Assembly (NCBI RefSeq): GCF_025024155.1
Contig: NW_026251778.1
Span: forward strand, 1-64,000
Direction: 5' to 3'
DNA length: 64,000 bases
Origin: Gamsiella multidivaricata
Taxonomy: Eukaryota > Mortierellomycota > Mortierellomycetes > Mortierellales > Mortierellaceae
Below the pieces are notes generated by a model. It saw only the letters and a list, made by a program, of their open reading frames with translations. It was not told the DNA's origin and did no database searches. The position numbers were made by a program, and so were the translations under genes. Below are positions 37,918-47,735 of this stretch, piece by piece. Position 1 is the stretch's first letter; the number at the start of each line of letters is the position of its first letter.

Positions 37918-38381
37918 CTACGTGATAGGGTTATATGCGATGAGTTCTCGGACTTCTGTCAGCTCCCTCTCCAGCCCAGACATGCTTTCATGAAGCGTGT
38001 TCATCTCCTGCTTCGCGATCGAGAGTTGTTGTTGCATTTTTAGAAAATCCGCTGCGACCTCGAATCCGTTATCGACCACACCTTCCTCGCGCTGACTTTT
38101 TTCTGTTGAGGCCTTGAACCGTTCCAGCTTCTCTAAACTTGATGGTGGAGCCGCGTTCTCCTTGATATCGCCTAGAAGTATGAAGAGGTTTCTGTCATTA
38201 GGAAGAGCTGGCGAAGTATGTTCCTTAGGACGGACGAGCTCAGCCGGATATGTTTTTTTTATGTACCGTCGCCTAATATGTTGGTGCCTTCTGGCTGTGA
38301 AAGAGAGATGGAGGCGGCGCGCAGAGTCGAGAGGTCGCCTAGAATATTTTTTAGACTCGGAAGTGGAACCGGTGTAGGCAT
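37918..38381 (-). CDS. Small coiled-coil protein, family not recognised
   Basis: Two exons on minus, 38381-38267 and 38171-37918, join in phase through a GTACAT donor and a CTAG acceptor to give 122 aa. The N-terminal third is Pro/Leu-containing (MPTPVPLPSLKNILGDLSTL). Residues about 50-115 are strongly helical with heptad-like spacing: SSLEKLERFKAST, FEVAADFLKMQQQLSIAKQE and SMSGLERELTEVRELI. Such short helical proteins occur in kinetochore (DASH), BLOC-type and vesicle complexes, but nothing specific shows here, so no function is given. It lies 190 bp from the SAM50 stop (convergent) and 100 bp from the end of LCL3 on the same strand. The 3' exon ORF lacks an ATG of its own, so the gene is easily missed. 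Confidence 0.6.
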
Positions 38382-38481
38382 TGTCTCAAGTGTGATGTCG
38401 TCCTGCTGATGGTGGAAATGATGAATGAAGAAAAGCTCTTTGGGCGATTCTCATAATTTTATTTACATGCGTACGACCGGG

Positions 38482-39790
38482 TTAGTCTCCTCCGCGCAGA
38501 TACTGTTTCTTGTGTTCAGCGGCGCTGACCATGTTCTTCTGGGACCAGATGCCGATCTTGTGTTTCCTATTCAACACGAACGACCCAACTGATGTCAGTA
38601 ACTTGGATTAAGCAAACAGAGAACCCAATGGCCGCCTTGGAATATAAAAGTGCACACTTACTTTGCATTGGCTTCGACCTTCTCGAATTCCTGCAGCATC
38701 CCGCCATACTCTGACCCTGCCTGACGATAAATCTGTCCATACCCAACCTTCAGCATTTCCACGCTCACATTCTTCTTTGGCAGGAACGGCAACAATCGTG
38801 GATACCATGCCATTGAGACCTAGAACCAACAACGAAAATAATAATAATAATAATAATAATGATAATAATAACAATAGTAATAACGAGAGGTCAGTCAAGC
38901 CTTCCATCGCTGATGCCAAATCCCGGGCGATCCAAATTGATGACTTACAACACGTTCGTATCGGTCCTTGCTAAAGGGTTTCACAACCACTGTCTTGCCC
39001 AACAACTCCTTCCGAAGCCATTCCAGTGATTCATGTGAGAACGGCTGAGCTGGCATGCCGAAGTGCGCTCCCTAATTTTCAAACAGATTGCAGATCGTAG
39101 TGGTGTTCAGGATCCAATTTGATCCGATTCAATGGGAAAACACGCTCAGCATTCATACCTCGGGTGCATCGACACCAGCGATACGGATATGAAGTGTCTG
39201 GTTCTTCAGCTCTATCCCCATAAATATCAGTTCTCAGTCAGATTGGCAGTAATATTCGCGGAATTAAAGGATGTCTTACATCGCATTCAACAGCCCTTAC
39301 CTTTACTATTCTTGGGCACATGTCTCAACCATCCCCAACCAGCCCAGACTCCTCCTGGAGTATGATAGAACCTGAAATTATCCGAGTCTCCAACACTGGT
39401 AACCTTTCCCTTGAGGATCCTCTTTCCTTGCAGCGTATTCGGTGTCAAATAAGCGGACGAAGGAATTCGTCGAAGTCGTCTCCTGTAAAAAAAGCCCATT
39501 GCTGTAACAAGTCCAAAGACAGTCGACGTAATAATATATGGCTCGGCAGCGGCTGGAATAGCGGGCAGTTTACTTGACAAAAACGAAGTTGAGCTTGCAG
39601 CGGTTGTAGCCATCGCTTCGACATTATGGGTCATTTCATCGAGGGATGTCTTTGTTGATTGAAGCAGTGCCTTGGCATCCTGTCCTGCATGCTCCAGGGT
39701 GTCCTGAACTGATGAAGACATAGATGATGCCGTCGGGACAGACGTGTCCTTGTTCCCATTGGATGAGCTTGAGCTGAAAGGCCAGACCAT
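38482..39790 (-). CDS. LCL3: LCL3-like mitochondrial membrane nuclease (SNase-like)
   Basis: Membrane-anchored staphylococcal-nuclease-like protein of fungal mitochondria. Exons on minus: 39790-39301, 39211-39159, 39071-38949, 38819-38662, 38566-38482; phases agree (302 aa). Residues 1-80 are Ser/Thr-rich and polar; a single membrane segment ([18 protein letters not shown]) is followed by a basic RRRLRR stop-transfer. The nuclease fold then shows [85 protein letters not shown] and the terminal KHKIGIWS. The conserved Arg and Asp of the SNase Ca site (R-I-A-G-V-D) are present. Yeast Lcl3 is linked to lifespan and its substrate is not established. The second last intron carries a TAA microsatellite at 38837-38872. 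Confidence 0.9.
38837..38872. repeat. TAA/ATA microsatellite in an LCL3 intron
   Basis: About eleven ATA/TAA units interrupted once by ATG, lying in the intron between exons 3 and 4 of LCL3. Confidence 0.75.
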
Positions 39791-40107
39791 AGTCGAAGTA
39801 GTAGGAATGGGTAGGCTTATGCAGGTTTGTGATGCACAAGGTCAACACGCGTGCCTGAGCTCTCAGAAAGGAAATACCCCCACACACATTGGGGCAGTCC
39901 CTCCCATTCGTTGCTGGGGCAACACTTTGCACTTTGGTGGTGCTCATCTCAGAAAGGGGGTTATTTGAGAGGACCCTGCATCATAACAATCTCTTCGTCG
40001 CCATAGGTAATCGATCAGCTCGACTTCATCTAACCGGTTTATTCGTACCAGCGGCGCTCTATGCTGAACTTGTCGTTGCGCTGTATATGTCTATCGGCAC
40101 TATGAAC
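39791..40107. promoter_or_regulatory. Spacer upstream of LCL3
   Basis: The 317-bp gap between the end of the thioesterase gene and the start of LCL3, both on minus, should hold the LCL3 promoter. No repeat or gene seen. Confidence 0.4.
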
Positions 40108-41224
40108 TCATGCCTTGGCCATGATAGGCTGCTCTTCAGGAATGGTCTTCTTCAGAAACGTCAGCAAGTCACCGAGTTCCTCATCGCATGCACTATGGCC
40201 CATGTTAGGGTATGTATGGAAGTCAACACTGTACTTGTGCTTCTTCAAGAACTCGACGGACTGCTCGCCAAACTCGTACCTGACCATCTAATCATGTCGA
40301 GACAATATGTTTGTTCAATAAAATAAATATCTGTGCCATAATCGCTTCTCTTTCCCAGTGAAGACATTGTTAGGCCAAAAGTCAGCAAAGCGCATCTTTA
40401 AAAGGTGGTTTACCTGATCAACTGTACCGTGGCCCCAAAAGATAGGCGTCTTGCGGTTCGCATCCGCTACCATGCTTGCGATCTTTGTGTGCAATGGCAA
40501 GTATCCACTCAAGGACACAATACCTGCGAATTTGTACTCAGATGTCAGTGCTGTCAGGAGTCCGAGCACACAGCCTTGCGAGAAACCTCCGATCACAATT
40601 CGATTCGCAGGGATACCGGCGACCTCCACCTGCTCACGTACCAGTCGCATCACTGAATCGCGTGGAAAGGAGCAAAAGACATGGTGAGCTCACCGAGGAC
40701 ATGGTCCGTCCATGTAATCCGCCAATATGCAATGGCACAGTTACCTTGTTGACGTGAGTGGATGAGACCTTTTTCGTCCTGTTGGTGGCTAATAGACGAG
40801 ATGGATATAATATCGTACCAGGCAGGTGTCAACATGCCCCCGTTAATGGTTATGGGGAGCGCTGGAGCGTTGGGGAATATAAACTTGACATGTGGCAAAT
40901 AGGCACCTAGCTATAGAGTAAAGAGACGAATAAAGGCCGTTAGCGACATCAGTATCAAGCACATTCTCATGGTCCCTTGGTCCAAGATTAAACATTGATT
41001 TCCACTAACCATCTCTCCTACAGGTGCCCTATATTAAAAAAATGGAGAAAAGATGGGTCAGGTACAACATTAACAAGCTCTTGGAGTAACTTTTGCCGAC
41101 GACCAAACTACACTTGCCATCCAGCTCCGGAATCGCCGAATCCATGCAAGAAGATCACTGTCGCGGTGTGTTTGGCGGTCGGCTCATGCACCACTGCTGT
41201 TAGCTTTGGGGACTCTGAGGACAT
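40108..41224 (-). CDS. Acyl-protein thioesterase 1
   Basis: Cytosolic alpha/beta hydrolase that removes palmitoyl groups from proteins such as G-alpha subunits and can act as a lysophospholipase. Exons on minus: 41224-41112, 41028-41010, 40910-40745, 40652-40414, 40287-40108 (238 aa, typical APT length). Motifs: TVIFLHGFGDSGAGWQ (oxyanion region), PHVKFIFPNAPALPITINGG, PAWYDI, RIVIGGFSQGCVLGLLTAL with the nucleophile Ser, FWGHGTVDQMV with the Asp, and YPNMGHSACDEEL with the His. The 19-nt second exon (encoding APVGEM) is needed to bridge the Gly-Trp-Gln block to LGAYLPHV in frame. The donor of exon 1 can be read two nt upstream, but only the reading used here keeps phase. Confidence 0.92.
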
Positions 41225-41329
41225 GGTGTCCGCTGTAGAATTGTGTTATGATGAGAAGGAATGAAGAGGTTTATGATGAATCAACCGCTCGGAACCGCTG
41301 AGGATGAGAGTGTTGACACGTGCTAATCT

Positions 41330-41647
41330 CTAAGCTCCTCTTGTCATCAGAATCACTCGATGGCAAGCGAGATCTGCATCCTTATGGCAGTAGCGGTTTT
41401 TACCAGGGGCATAGGCGGACGAGGACAAGGTCGCTTGCAGCGATTCGGTTGAGACACGTCGTGTCTCAGTTTGGAGAGTACTGCTAGGGTCAGACGCGTG
41501 TTGACGCGTCAACAGCCATTGGACGCGGGACCGCACAGGCGAGCCTAGGGAGTCAAACGCGTTCATGTACGAGTACGCGAGGTAGCACACGAGGACGGGT
41601 AGAACCACCCAGAGCACCAAGAATCTCGAGGTGGATCTCGGCGGCAT
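41330..41647 (-). CDS. Small membrane-anchored protein, not recognised
   Basis: A single uninterrupted frame of 105 aa. The N-terminus is basic (MPPRSTSR) followed by one clear hydrophobic segment (FLVLWVVLPVLVCYLAYSYM), as in type II or signal-anchored proteins. The remainder is polar and Ser/Thr-rich, with a basic end containing two Cys (YCHKDADLACHR). No domain recognised. It lies 105 bp upstream of the thioesterase start on the same strand, and 515 bp from the next gene on plus. It might be a lineage-specific secretory-pathway protein, or a non-coding frame. The clean anchor and strand placement favour a gene modestly. Confidence 0.4.
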   Translation of the reverse strand: MPPRSTSRFLVLWVVLPVLVCYLAYSYMNAFDSLGSPVRSRVQWLLTRQHASDPSSTLQTETRRVSTESLQATLSSSAYAPGKNRYCHKDADLACHRVILMTRGA

Positions 41648-42161
41648 GTTTGTGTATCAAACTTTTTTTTTTTTGGGTCTTTGGGTCTCGGCAATAGGGA
41701 TTTGATTAGTTAAGCTGAGGTGAAGCGTGAGTGGCGGACGAACGAGTGGATAATAAAGCACCTTTGCCCGGTGAAAGAAGGACATAGTTCAATTGGACAA
41801 ATTAATTGAATACAGCATGGAAGGCCGAGAACGCATGCACGCACGTATCTTCTTTTTCTTCGTCCGAAATAGTCAGAGTGTTCTTATGCGCTAGGCCCAT
41901 GGTGTAGTAGCCCATCTTTGGTGCGTTGAACTAATTACTTGGACTCAATTGGCTAGTTTCGTCCCCCCCAGAAAAGACCCCAAGAGTTCCTCCATTCCCT
42001 CTCCATGCCTCATTCCAGACTTTTTTTTTTGGTTCTATTTCTAGTCAAGGGTCCCTTCTTTTCTTTCTTTTCCTTCTCTTTTCTTTCTTCCGAATACTTT
42101 ACCTTTCAATCTTTCCTCTCCTCTTCTCCCCCACCGAAAGAATACCCACTCGTCCTCAACC
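41648..42161. promoter_or_regulatory. Upstream region of the 42162 gene
   Basis: 514-bp divergent spacer. The last 160 bp (42000-42161) are strongly C/T-rich on plus, as a leader would be. A short T-run occurs at 41662-41672. No gene seen. Confidence 0.45.
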
Positions 42162-43453
42162 ATGGAGCAACTCACACCCATCCTTATGAACTTCCTCGAG
42201 GAGTATGGCCGTCCTCATGTCCAGGAAAAGGTCACAGAGGAGCTCGACGAGACCAAGGTCGACCTCAAGAGGGATCTCCCCAACACCATCGTCGAACACG
42301 TCCAGAGCTCTGAGATCAACCCCCTGATCGGCCAGATCATCGAGTCCATGGGAGATAAGTTCCTCGACCGCGTCAAATCCGTCACGAACGCCACCATCGA
42401 GACCGCGTCCGAGGGCATGGATCTGCTCCTCACCAACGGCGTCATGAACATTACCAAGGGTGTCCTCACCAAGTCGTCTGAAGAGGGTTCAGATGGATTC
42501 AACCTCGATTTCCTGAAGAGCGGTAAGGAAGGAATGGTTCAGACCACCATGGCTGCATCCCACCCTGTCATTAAGCAGGTCAGCGACAATATGGGCCGTA
42601 AAATCAGGTATGGAGAAAACATCCTTCTTGCAAATCCAATGACATGCCTTCGGATTCCCACGTCTTTTTTTTTTTTTTTTTTTTTTTTACATTGTTGAGC
42701 CCAAGAATCAGAAATAGCGAAAGCTAACAGGCAAGTCTTCTTCTCCTTGTTGCGATTTGCATAAAACACTTGTAGCTCACACTTCCCAGCCGCCATTGGT
42801 GGTGCTATCCAAGAAATGATTGACGAGCACGGTGGTATGGGCGGCGCTCTGGGTCTGGCCGCAGGACTGTTGACAAAGTTCATGGGCGATGATGGGCCAG
42901 GCGAGGTCGCCGTCGAGGGCGGTGGATCCGATAGGGATGTCGAGGCCGTCGGTGGCCATACCGGATCTATCCAGAGGATGCTGCAGAAGTTCTTGGCTCC
43001 CAAGATTCTCCTCATGATCCAGCCTTATCTGCAAAGGTTCGAGGCCAAGATGGTAACGTCACGTTTGTCTTTTTGTCTTCATCACATCACCCATGGAGTC
43101 CATCATCGAAAGAACTATGGTTGACTGATCGATATTCTTTCACTTCTATTCCCCTCTTTCCCTCTTTGCCATTCATTATCGTGTGTGTGTTCGATTTGAT
43201 ACAGAGCACGTCTCTGGAAGGAGAATTGCGCAACAAGGTGTTCTCGGTCGACTACATCAAGTCGAAGGTCATGAGCATGTTGACTGGCGGCGGCGATGGC
43301 GAAGGTGGCGGCTCTGGTTTTAGCAACATCCTCGGCGCATTTTTGAACAAGGGACACAACGGCAGCGAGGGTGGCAAGAGCGGGGGACAGGGAGATCCCA
43401 TGGATATGATAGGCAACCTTGCTAGCCAGTTCTTCAAGAACCGCGGAAATTAG
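42162..43453 (+). CDS. Helical Gly-rich protein of unknown family
   Basis: Exons 42162-42607, 42776-43052, 43205-43453 give 323 aa with agreeing phases. The first 150 residues are amphipathic-helical and charged (MEQLTPILMNFLEEYGRPH, VQEKVTEELDETKVDLKRD, EINPLIGQIIESMGDKFLD). The middle has repeated small Gly/Ala segments (GGAIQEMIDEHGG, MGGALGLAAGLLTKFMG) and the helix MLQKFLAPKILLMIQPYLQ. The C-terminus is Gly-rich with hydrophobic patches (FSNILGAFLNKG, MIGNLASQFFKNRGN). No signal peptide or true membrane helix is evident, but the amphipathic stretches could associate with membranes or lipid droplets. I do not recognise the family. Good codon use, introns and an AATAAA at 43493 make it a real gene. 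Confidence 0.75.
42665..42688 (+). repeat. 24-nt poly(T) tract in intron 1 of the 42162 gene
   Basis: T24 about 58 nt after the donor and 87 nt before the acceptor. Here the run is T in the transcript, unlike the A runs in the choline kinase and IDP1 introns. Confidence 0.8.
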
Positions 43454-43492
43454 AATCTGGCGCCCATTGTGAATAATATTGTGTATATAGGA

Positions 43493-43498
43493 AATAAA
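43493..43498 (+). terminator. Polyadenylation signal AATAAA
   Basis: Canonical hexamer 40 nt after the stop of the 42162 gene. Confidence 0.5.
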
Positions 43499-43560
43499 AC
43501 CGTTTCAACTGAACTACGATTCTTTGTTCTTTATTCGTGTAAGTGATCCGGTAGTGTTTT

Positions 43561-43905
43561 TTATTTATCGCTTGCGACGCGTCTTCCTCGTTGTCGCATG
43601 CAGCACCAGACAAAGAAACATGGTATCAGCATCAGAGAGCCAATAAACCCCAACGTGCTAGGAAGACCATATAAGACCAAAGTTGGTTGCGTCGTATTTG
43701 TTAAATAGTGGTTAGTTCCACTGGAGATCTGCGTGGGCAGACTTGCGTCACTTTTAATAATGGGCCATGTCCAGGCAGATCGAGGTGCTGTTGTTGTCAT
43801 GGCAGGTTGGGGTGCTATAAACAGTGTGGAAATGGACGCGGGAGTCGTTGGACTCGGCAGCGGTATCAGCTCGGACGAAGTTGGCAGGAGGAACAGGAAA
43901 ATCAT
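43561..43905 (-). CDS. Small putative membrane protein, not recognised
   Basis: An open frame of 114 aa begins with a hydrophobic stretch (MIFLFLLPTSSELIPLP) and has a second, stronger one near the end (STLGFIGSLMLIPCFFVWCC), followed by a basic tail RQRGRRV, giving a type I-like topology with a short Thr/Ser-rich ectodomain holding NxT sites (NTTQPT). An overlapping minus frame at 43754-44056 may be an upstream exon, but no splice join convinced me. It is convergent with the 42162 gene, 107 bp apart. No known family. It could be a cell-surface protein fragment or a chance frame. Confidence 0.35.
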   Translation of the reverse strand: MIFLFLLPTSSELIPLPSPTTPASISTLFIAPQPAMTTTAPRSAWTWPIIKSDASLPTQISSGTNHYLTNTTQPTLVLYGLPSTLGFIGSLMLIPCFFVWCCMRQRGRRVASDK

Positions 43906-44536
43906 TGGTGAGATATGCTGTGATCGAGGAGTGTAAGCGCGAGCGGGATAAGCGCATCGTTGTAATGATCGGTGGATATATCACATTCGAAAGCGGAAAA
44001 GCCGTGTTGGTGTCTCCACAAAGACCAGTTGCATACCCCAGCTTTTTGGGATGCACAATGGTGGTGGTTGGGACGAATTCCTTTGTCGGCGCTAAGAGGA
44101 AAAGCGACAGACGGGAGAGAGGGAGAGAGAAGGGAAGGCCGACCTGAACGTCTGAACTTCCCTAGGAGACACTGGCGTGTGTTATAGATTCGTGCTCCCA
44201 TGTCCCAGTATGCGTAGAAACACACTCGACTTGCCAAATGGGGACGTCTCAATAAAATGAGAATTACACGCACGTTATTTCGCTTCCTGTGGTCAAAGTC
44301 ATCTTGTTCATCACTCTGCGTCGTGTCTCGCGCCATCAACTTACTCTACTCAGCCCTTCTTTGCAACTCCATCATCCCCAGACCACTCTATACAGACGCA
44401 TCTACAATGGGCGCATGGACAGTACTTCAGGAGAGGTACTACAACAATGGCTACAGATGAAAAAAGGATCACATCAGCTTCAAGCGATGATATTAACACA
44501 GAACACTTTCTTGATGCGTCTTTTTCTAGGCAAGCA
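43906..44536. promoter_or_regulatory. Spacer upstream of EMC3
   Basis: 631 bp between the small membrane frame on minus and the EMC3 start on plus. Frames here run on both strands without recognisable content. The in-frame ATG at 44447 offers a longer EMC3 N-terminus (see that entry). Confidence 0.4.
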
Positions 44537-45996
44537 ATGCTTCTCGATCCAGGTATGACTGCAGCAACTTCAGCACCCAGCCGACTTACAGGATGCAGCC
44601 TGTCAACAGACAGCACTTGTGTTATTATCGTTTTGGTCGGGACAGCACAATATCCTAACCGCAACCTATCCATGGATCTTTATTTTTGCTTGGCGTCAAT
44701 CGATTAGCCATTAGGGATTGGGTCTTGCTCCCTATCATGGTGGTTATGATTCTCGTCGGTGTCGTCCGTCACCAGGTCACCGTCCTCTTGAACGGCGCCC
44801 CCAGAAAAGCAGATCTCAAGTCTGCTCGCGAAACGTAATGTCAACACGCTATTTCCTTTCAGCAATCAAAGAAACCGCCCAGGCAGGACTAACACTAGCT
44901 CTGATGATCTCTTCCCCTGTTATTCACATTACATATCTTGCTGTCTGCAGTAAAGGCCTTCAAAGAGGCGGGATCCTCAGGGCGCATGGAAGCCATCTTC
45001 CGGAACACGCCTTCGAGGCCCGTAAGGCTTACTTAACGGATGCCTTTGAGAAAGGCACGTATCTGAAGGAACCCAAGGCAGGAAGCAAACCCAAGGGCAA
45101 TGTGATGCAGGATCCCGCCTATGTTGAGACGATGATGGACGGCATGAAGAAGAACATGATGAACATTGTTCCCCAGACCGTCATCATGGGCTGGATCAAC
45201 TTCTTCTTTTCTGGATTTGTTCTCAGTAAGTCCATCATGACCTCCCGCCCCCCGATCATGTTGTCTGGAAGACAAGGAGGCCACAAAGACGTTTTTTTCT
45301 TTTAAAGGACATATTCTTTTTATTCACACTATTGTTATTTCCTCTCTCTTTTCTTCTTTTTTCCTGTGTAGTCAAGCTGCCGTTCCCTTTGACTATCCGC
45401 TTCAAGAGCATGTTGCAGCGCGGAATCGAGACGCAGGATATGGATGTGACCTGGGTCTCGTCGCTCTCGTGGTACTTCCTGAATTTGTTTGGTCTCCAGA
45501 GCGTGTTTACTCTGATCCTGGGCAGTGGCCATGGTAAGATCTCGCATTCACGAGTGTCAGATATACGATGCAGCTTTTTTCCTCCTTTTTGTTTGCTCCA
45601 TGTTCTAACCAATGTTTCCCACCTTTCTTTCGTATTATATTAGCTGCCGATGCTATGCGTGATATGCAAGCCATGTCCACGATGGGTATGGGTCCCGCTT
45701 CAGGACCTCAGATGGGTCCCACAGGTCAACCCCAGGACATGCACAAGGTCTTTTTGAGCGAGAAGGAAAACATTGAGCTGACAGAGCACGAATGGGGTTT
45801 GGATAATGTCGAGACTCGTTTGTTGGTCAAGTATGGCAAGCTGCCTCGCTCGATCTTGTTGGATCAGAAGAAAGCAAAGGCTGCTGGGGCTATTATGTCG
45901 TCGTCGTCGGCCGCATCTTCTTCGTCAACACCGTCAGCGGCCATCGCTGCTGCTGCTGTTGCTGCGGGAAAGAAGAAGGGAAGGAGACAGAACTGA
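44537..45996 (+). CDS. EMC3: ER membrane protein complex subunit 3
   Basis: Insertase subunit (Oxi1/YidC superfamily) of the EMC, which places tail-anchored and multispanning proteins in the ER membrane. Exons: 44537-44552, 44708-44834, 44951-45225, 45372-45533, 45644-45996 (310 aa with this start; 340 with the in-frame ATG at 44447). Motifs: [20 protein letters not shown] (first membrane helix), [40 protein letters not shown] (second helix), [20 protein letters not shown], and [19 protein letters not shown] (third helix). The cytosolic C-terminus is Ala/Ser-rich and ends in a basic KKKGRRQN. The first exon codes for only five full residues. Which ATG is used is open: EMC3 relatives usually start a few residues before LLDPAIRDW, which favours 44537. 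Confidence 0.93.
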
Positions 45997-46059
45997 GGAT
46001 TGTCGGAAGCAATGGAATGATGTGGCGGCAGTTGGAGTTGGAGAAGGGCGCGCATATCG

Positions 46060-47547
46060 TAGGGACATAGATTTTTTTATGCTGAAATACAAAATTACAG
46101 GGTCGATAAGAGACATCATTGGCCATTTACTTTCTGGACAAAGTACGATTGGAACGACTCGTGCAAAAGAAGACAGTTTGGTCTTTGTAGAAAACTTCCC
46201 GAGACCCACGCCGATCACGACCTTGATGCCGTCTTCTCTCTTGGCGCCAATTGATCCTCCAACCAGCTTGAGAAGACGGTTGGCAACCTGATTGTACTCC
46301 TCGCCTCACGCCCTTCTTGCGTCCCACTTGTGTTTCTTGAGGATCATGTTTCTGTTATAGAATGAATCGAAGTGTGCCTCCACATCCTTGAGCCTGTCAA
46401 CGTAATCTTTGATGCTTGATCCAGAGCCGCATAGGGGGGACAAGTTACTCTCGATACTGCTGATAGATGTCGAGCCGTAGATTGCTTTGTCCTTCCTTTG
46501 TTCCATCCAGTGTCAGTGTTTTAGTGTGGGCTGATACATCGCCTTCTGCTTGACAGCGAGGTTGGAAAACTTGAGAGCCTTTATCTCTCCAGATGGTTCC
46601 TTGATGGCAATGTTCGTCCCTGTTCCTTTGTCCAGCTTGGGTCTCTCACGATGGGGCAACAGGACACTCGCTCCTATCACGAATGCTTGCCCTAAATCCA
46701 GATATAAAGTCTTGATCTGCTCGGGCCCAAAGATCCTAGACGTCCTGCTTAGTCTTCACTACATTCCTGATCTCGGCCAAGAAATAATCCGTGCCGCCGA
46801 AAGTAGAAATGATGCGAGGAGGTAGCTTGGCCTCAGGAAGTCATCTGTACTTGACCGCATTGAGTTCGTTCAGCTTGAATGCTGACAGCTGGAGCCGAAA
46901 CCTATCCGTCCAAAGTGAACCGCGTAGAGCATAGCCACTTTCCTTGTAAAAGCTGAGTTCGAAGTTGTCGTCTTGAATGGCTCCAATATGCTGTCTCGTT
47001 TTGTTCAAAGGCATTACAAATGTCCTCATCTTGTAAGCTTTGAGCGTTTTCTGTTGCTCTGGTGTATATTCTCCAATGTCGATGATCAGCTTGGTGATAA
47101 GATGTCTAGGAATCTTTTCCGAGAGCCAATACGAGGAAATCAGGCTTGATCATGTCGTGTCGTGTAATCCCATGAGCTCAAGCGACCACACTCCCAAAAG
47201 AGCGACGCATTCACTCTGTGCCTTTTTTTCGGCATCGACAAAGACCCGGTCACCAAATACCACTCCATGTCCACTGTTTCTTTGTGAACTCCGTACCCTT
47301 TATGCCGATACTCTTTGTCAACCCAATAGATCACTCCAGCCGTCATTGTTCTGGATCCAGAGGCTGCGAATGACGTTAGTGCAGCTTGAGAGACCCAGTC
47401 TTTGTCGTCCTGGGTAGTTGGAAAGCAGCGTGATAAATGTATTGCATCAACTGCTGCACTGTACTTGTTTCCGTCGGCAAAGGCCATGGTGAATCTAAAG
47501 CAGCCCTTTGCCCACGCGCTTGTATATTGTGTCTTTATAAGAATCAT
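46060..47547 (-). pseudogene. Broken TnpB/Fanzor-like RuvC nuclease relic
   Basis: Minus-strand frames read as one protein interrupted by stops and frame changes. In order: MAFADGNKYSAAVDAIHLS; RHRVNASLFWECGRLSSWDY; KMRTFVMPLNKTRQHIGAI; LYLDLGQAFVIGASVLLP (a RuvC-I-like D-L-G strand); LERLKDVEAHFDSFYNRN-like text; MILKKHKWDARRA; GEEYNQVANRLLKLVGG; then VVIGVGLGKFSTKTKLSS. The order and the W-D-x-[RK]-x(n)-E-[YF] helix followed by a G-x-G-x-F strand match my recollection of eukaryotic Fanzor/TnpB proteins. In-frame stops: TGA at 46306-46308 between RRA and GEEY, TGA after LKH, and others near 46740 and 46845. The C-terminal zinc ribbon and last RuvC Asp are absent: the frame ends about 70 bp from the EMC3 stop. 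So it cannot encode an active nuclease. Family call is moderate. Confidence 0.5.
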
Positions 47548-47735
47548 GTAGAATAGAGCTACACACTCCGCTTTTTACCAACGTAATGGCCATGGGAATT
47601 ATTTGCAAGCCGTGTGGCGATGCATTCTAAGGTCCGCAGTATATTTTCGACGCCAACAACAACAAACTACACCGACGAAAACATGGGTGGGGGTATAGGA
47701 CTACTTGTCTAGCTTTAATCTAGTCCTGCCTTGCT

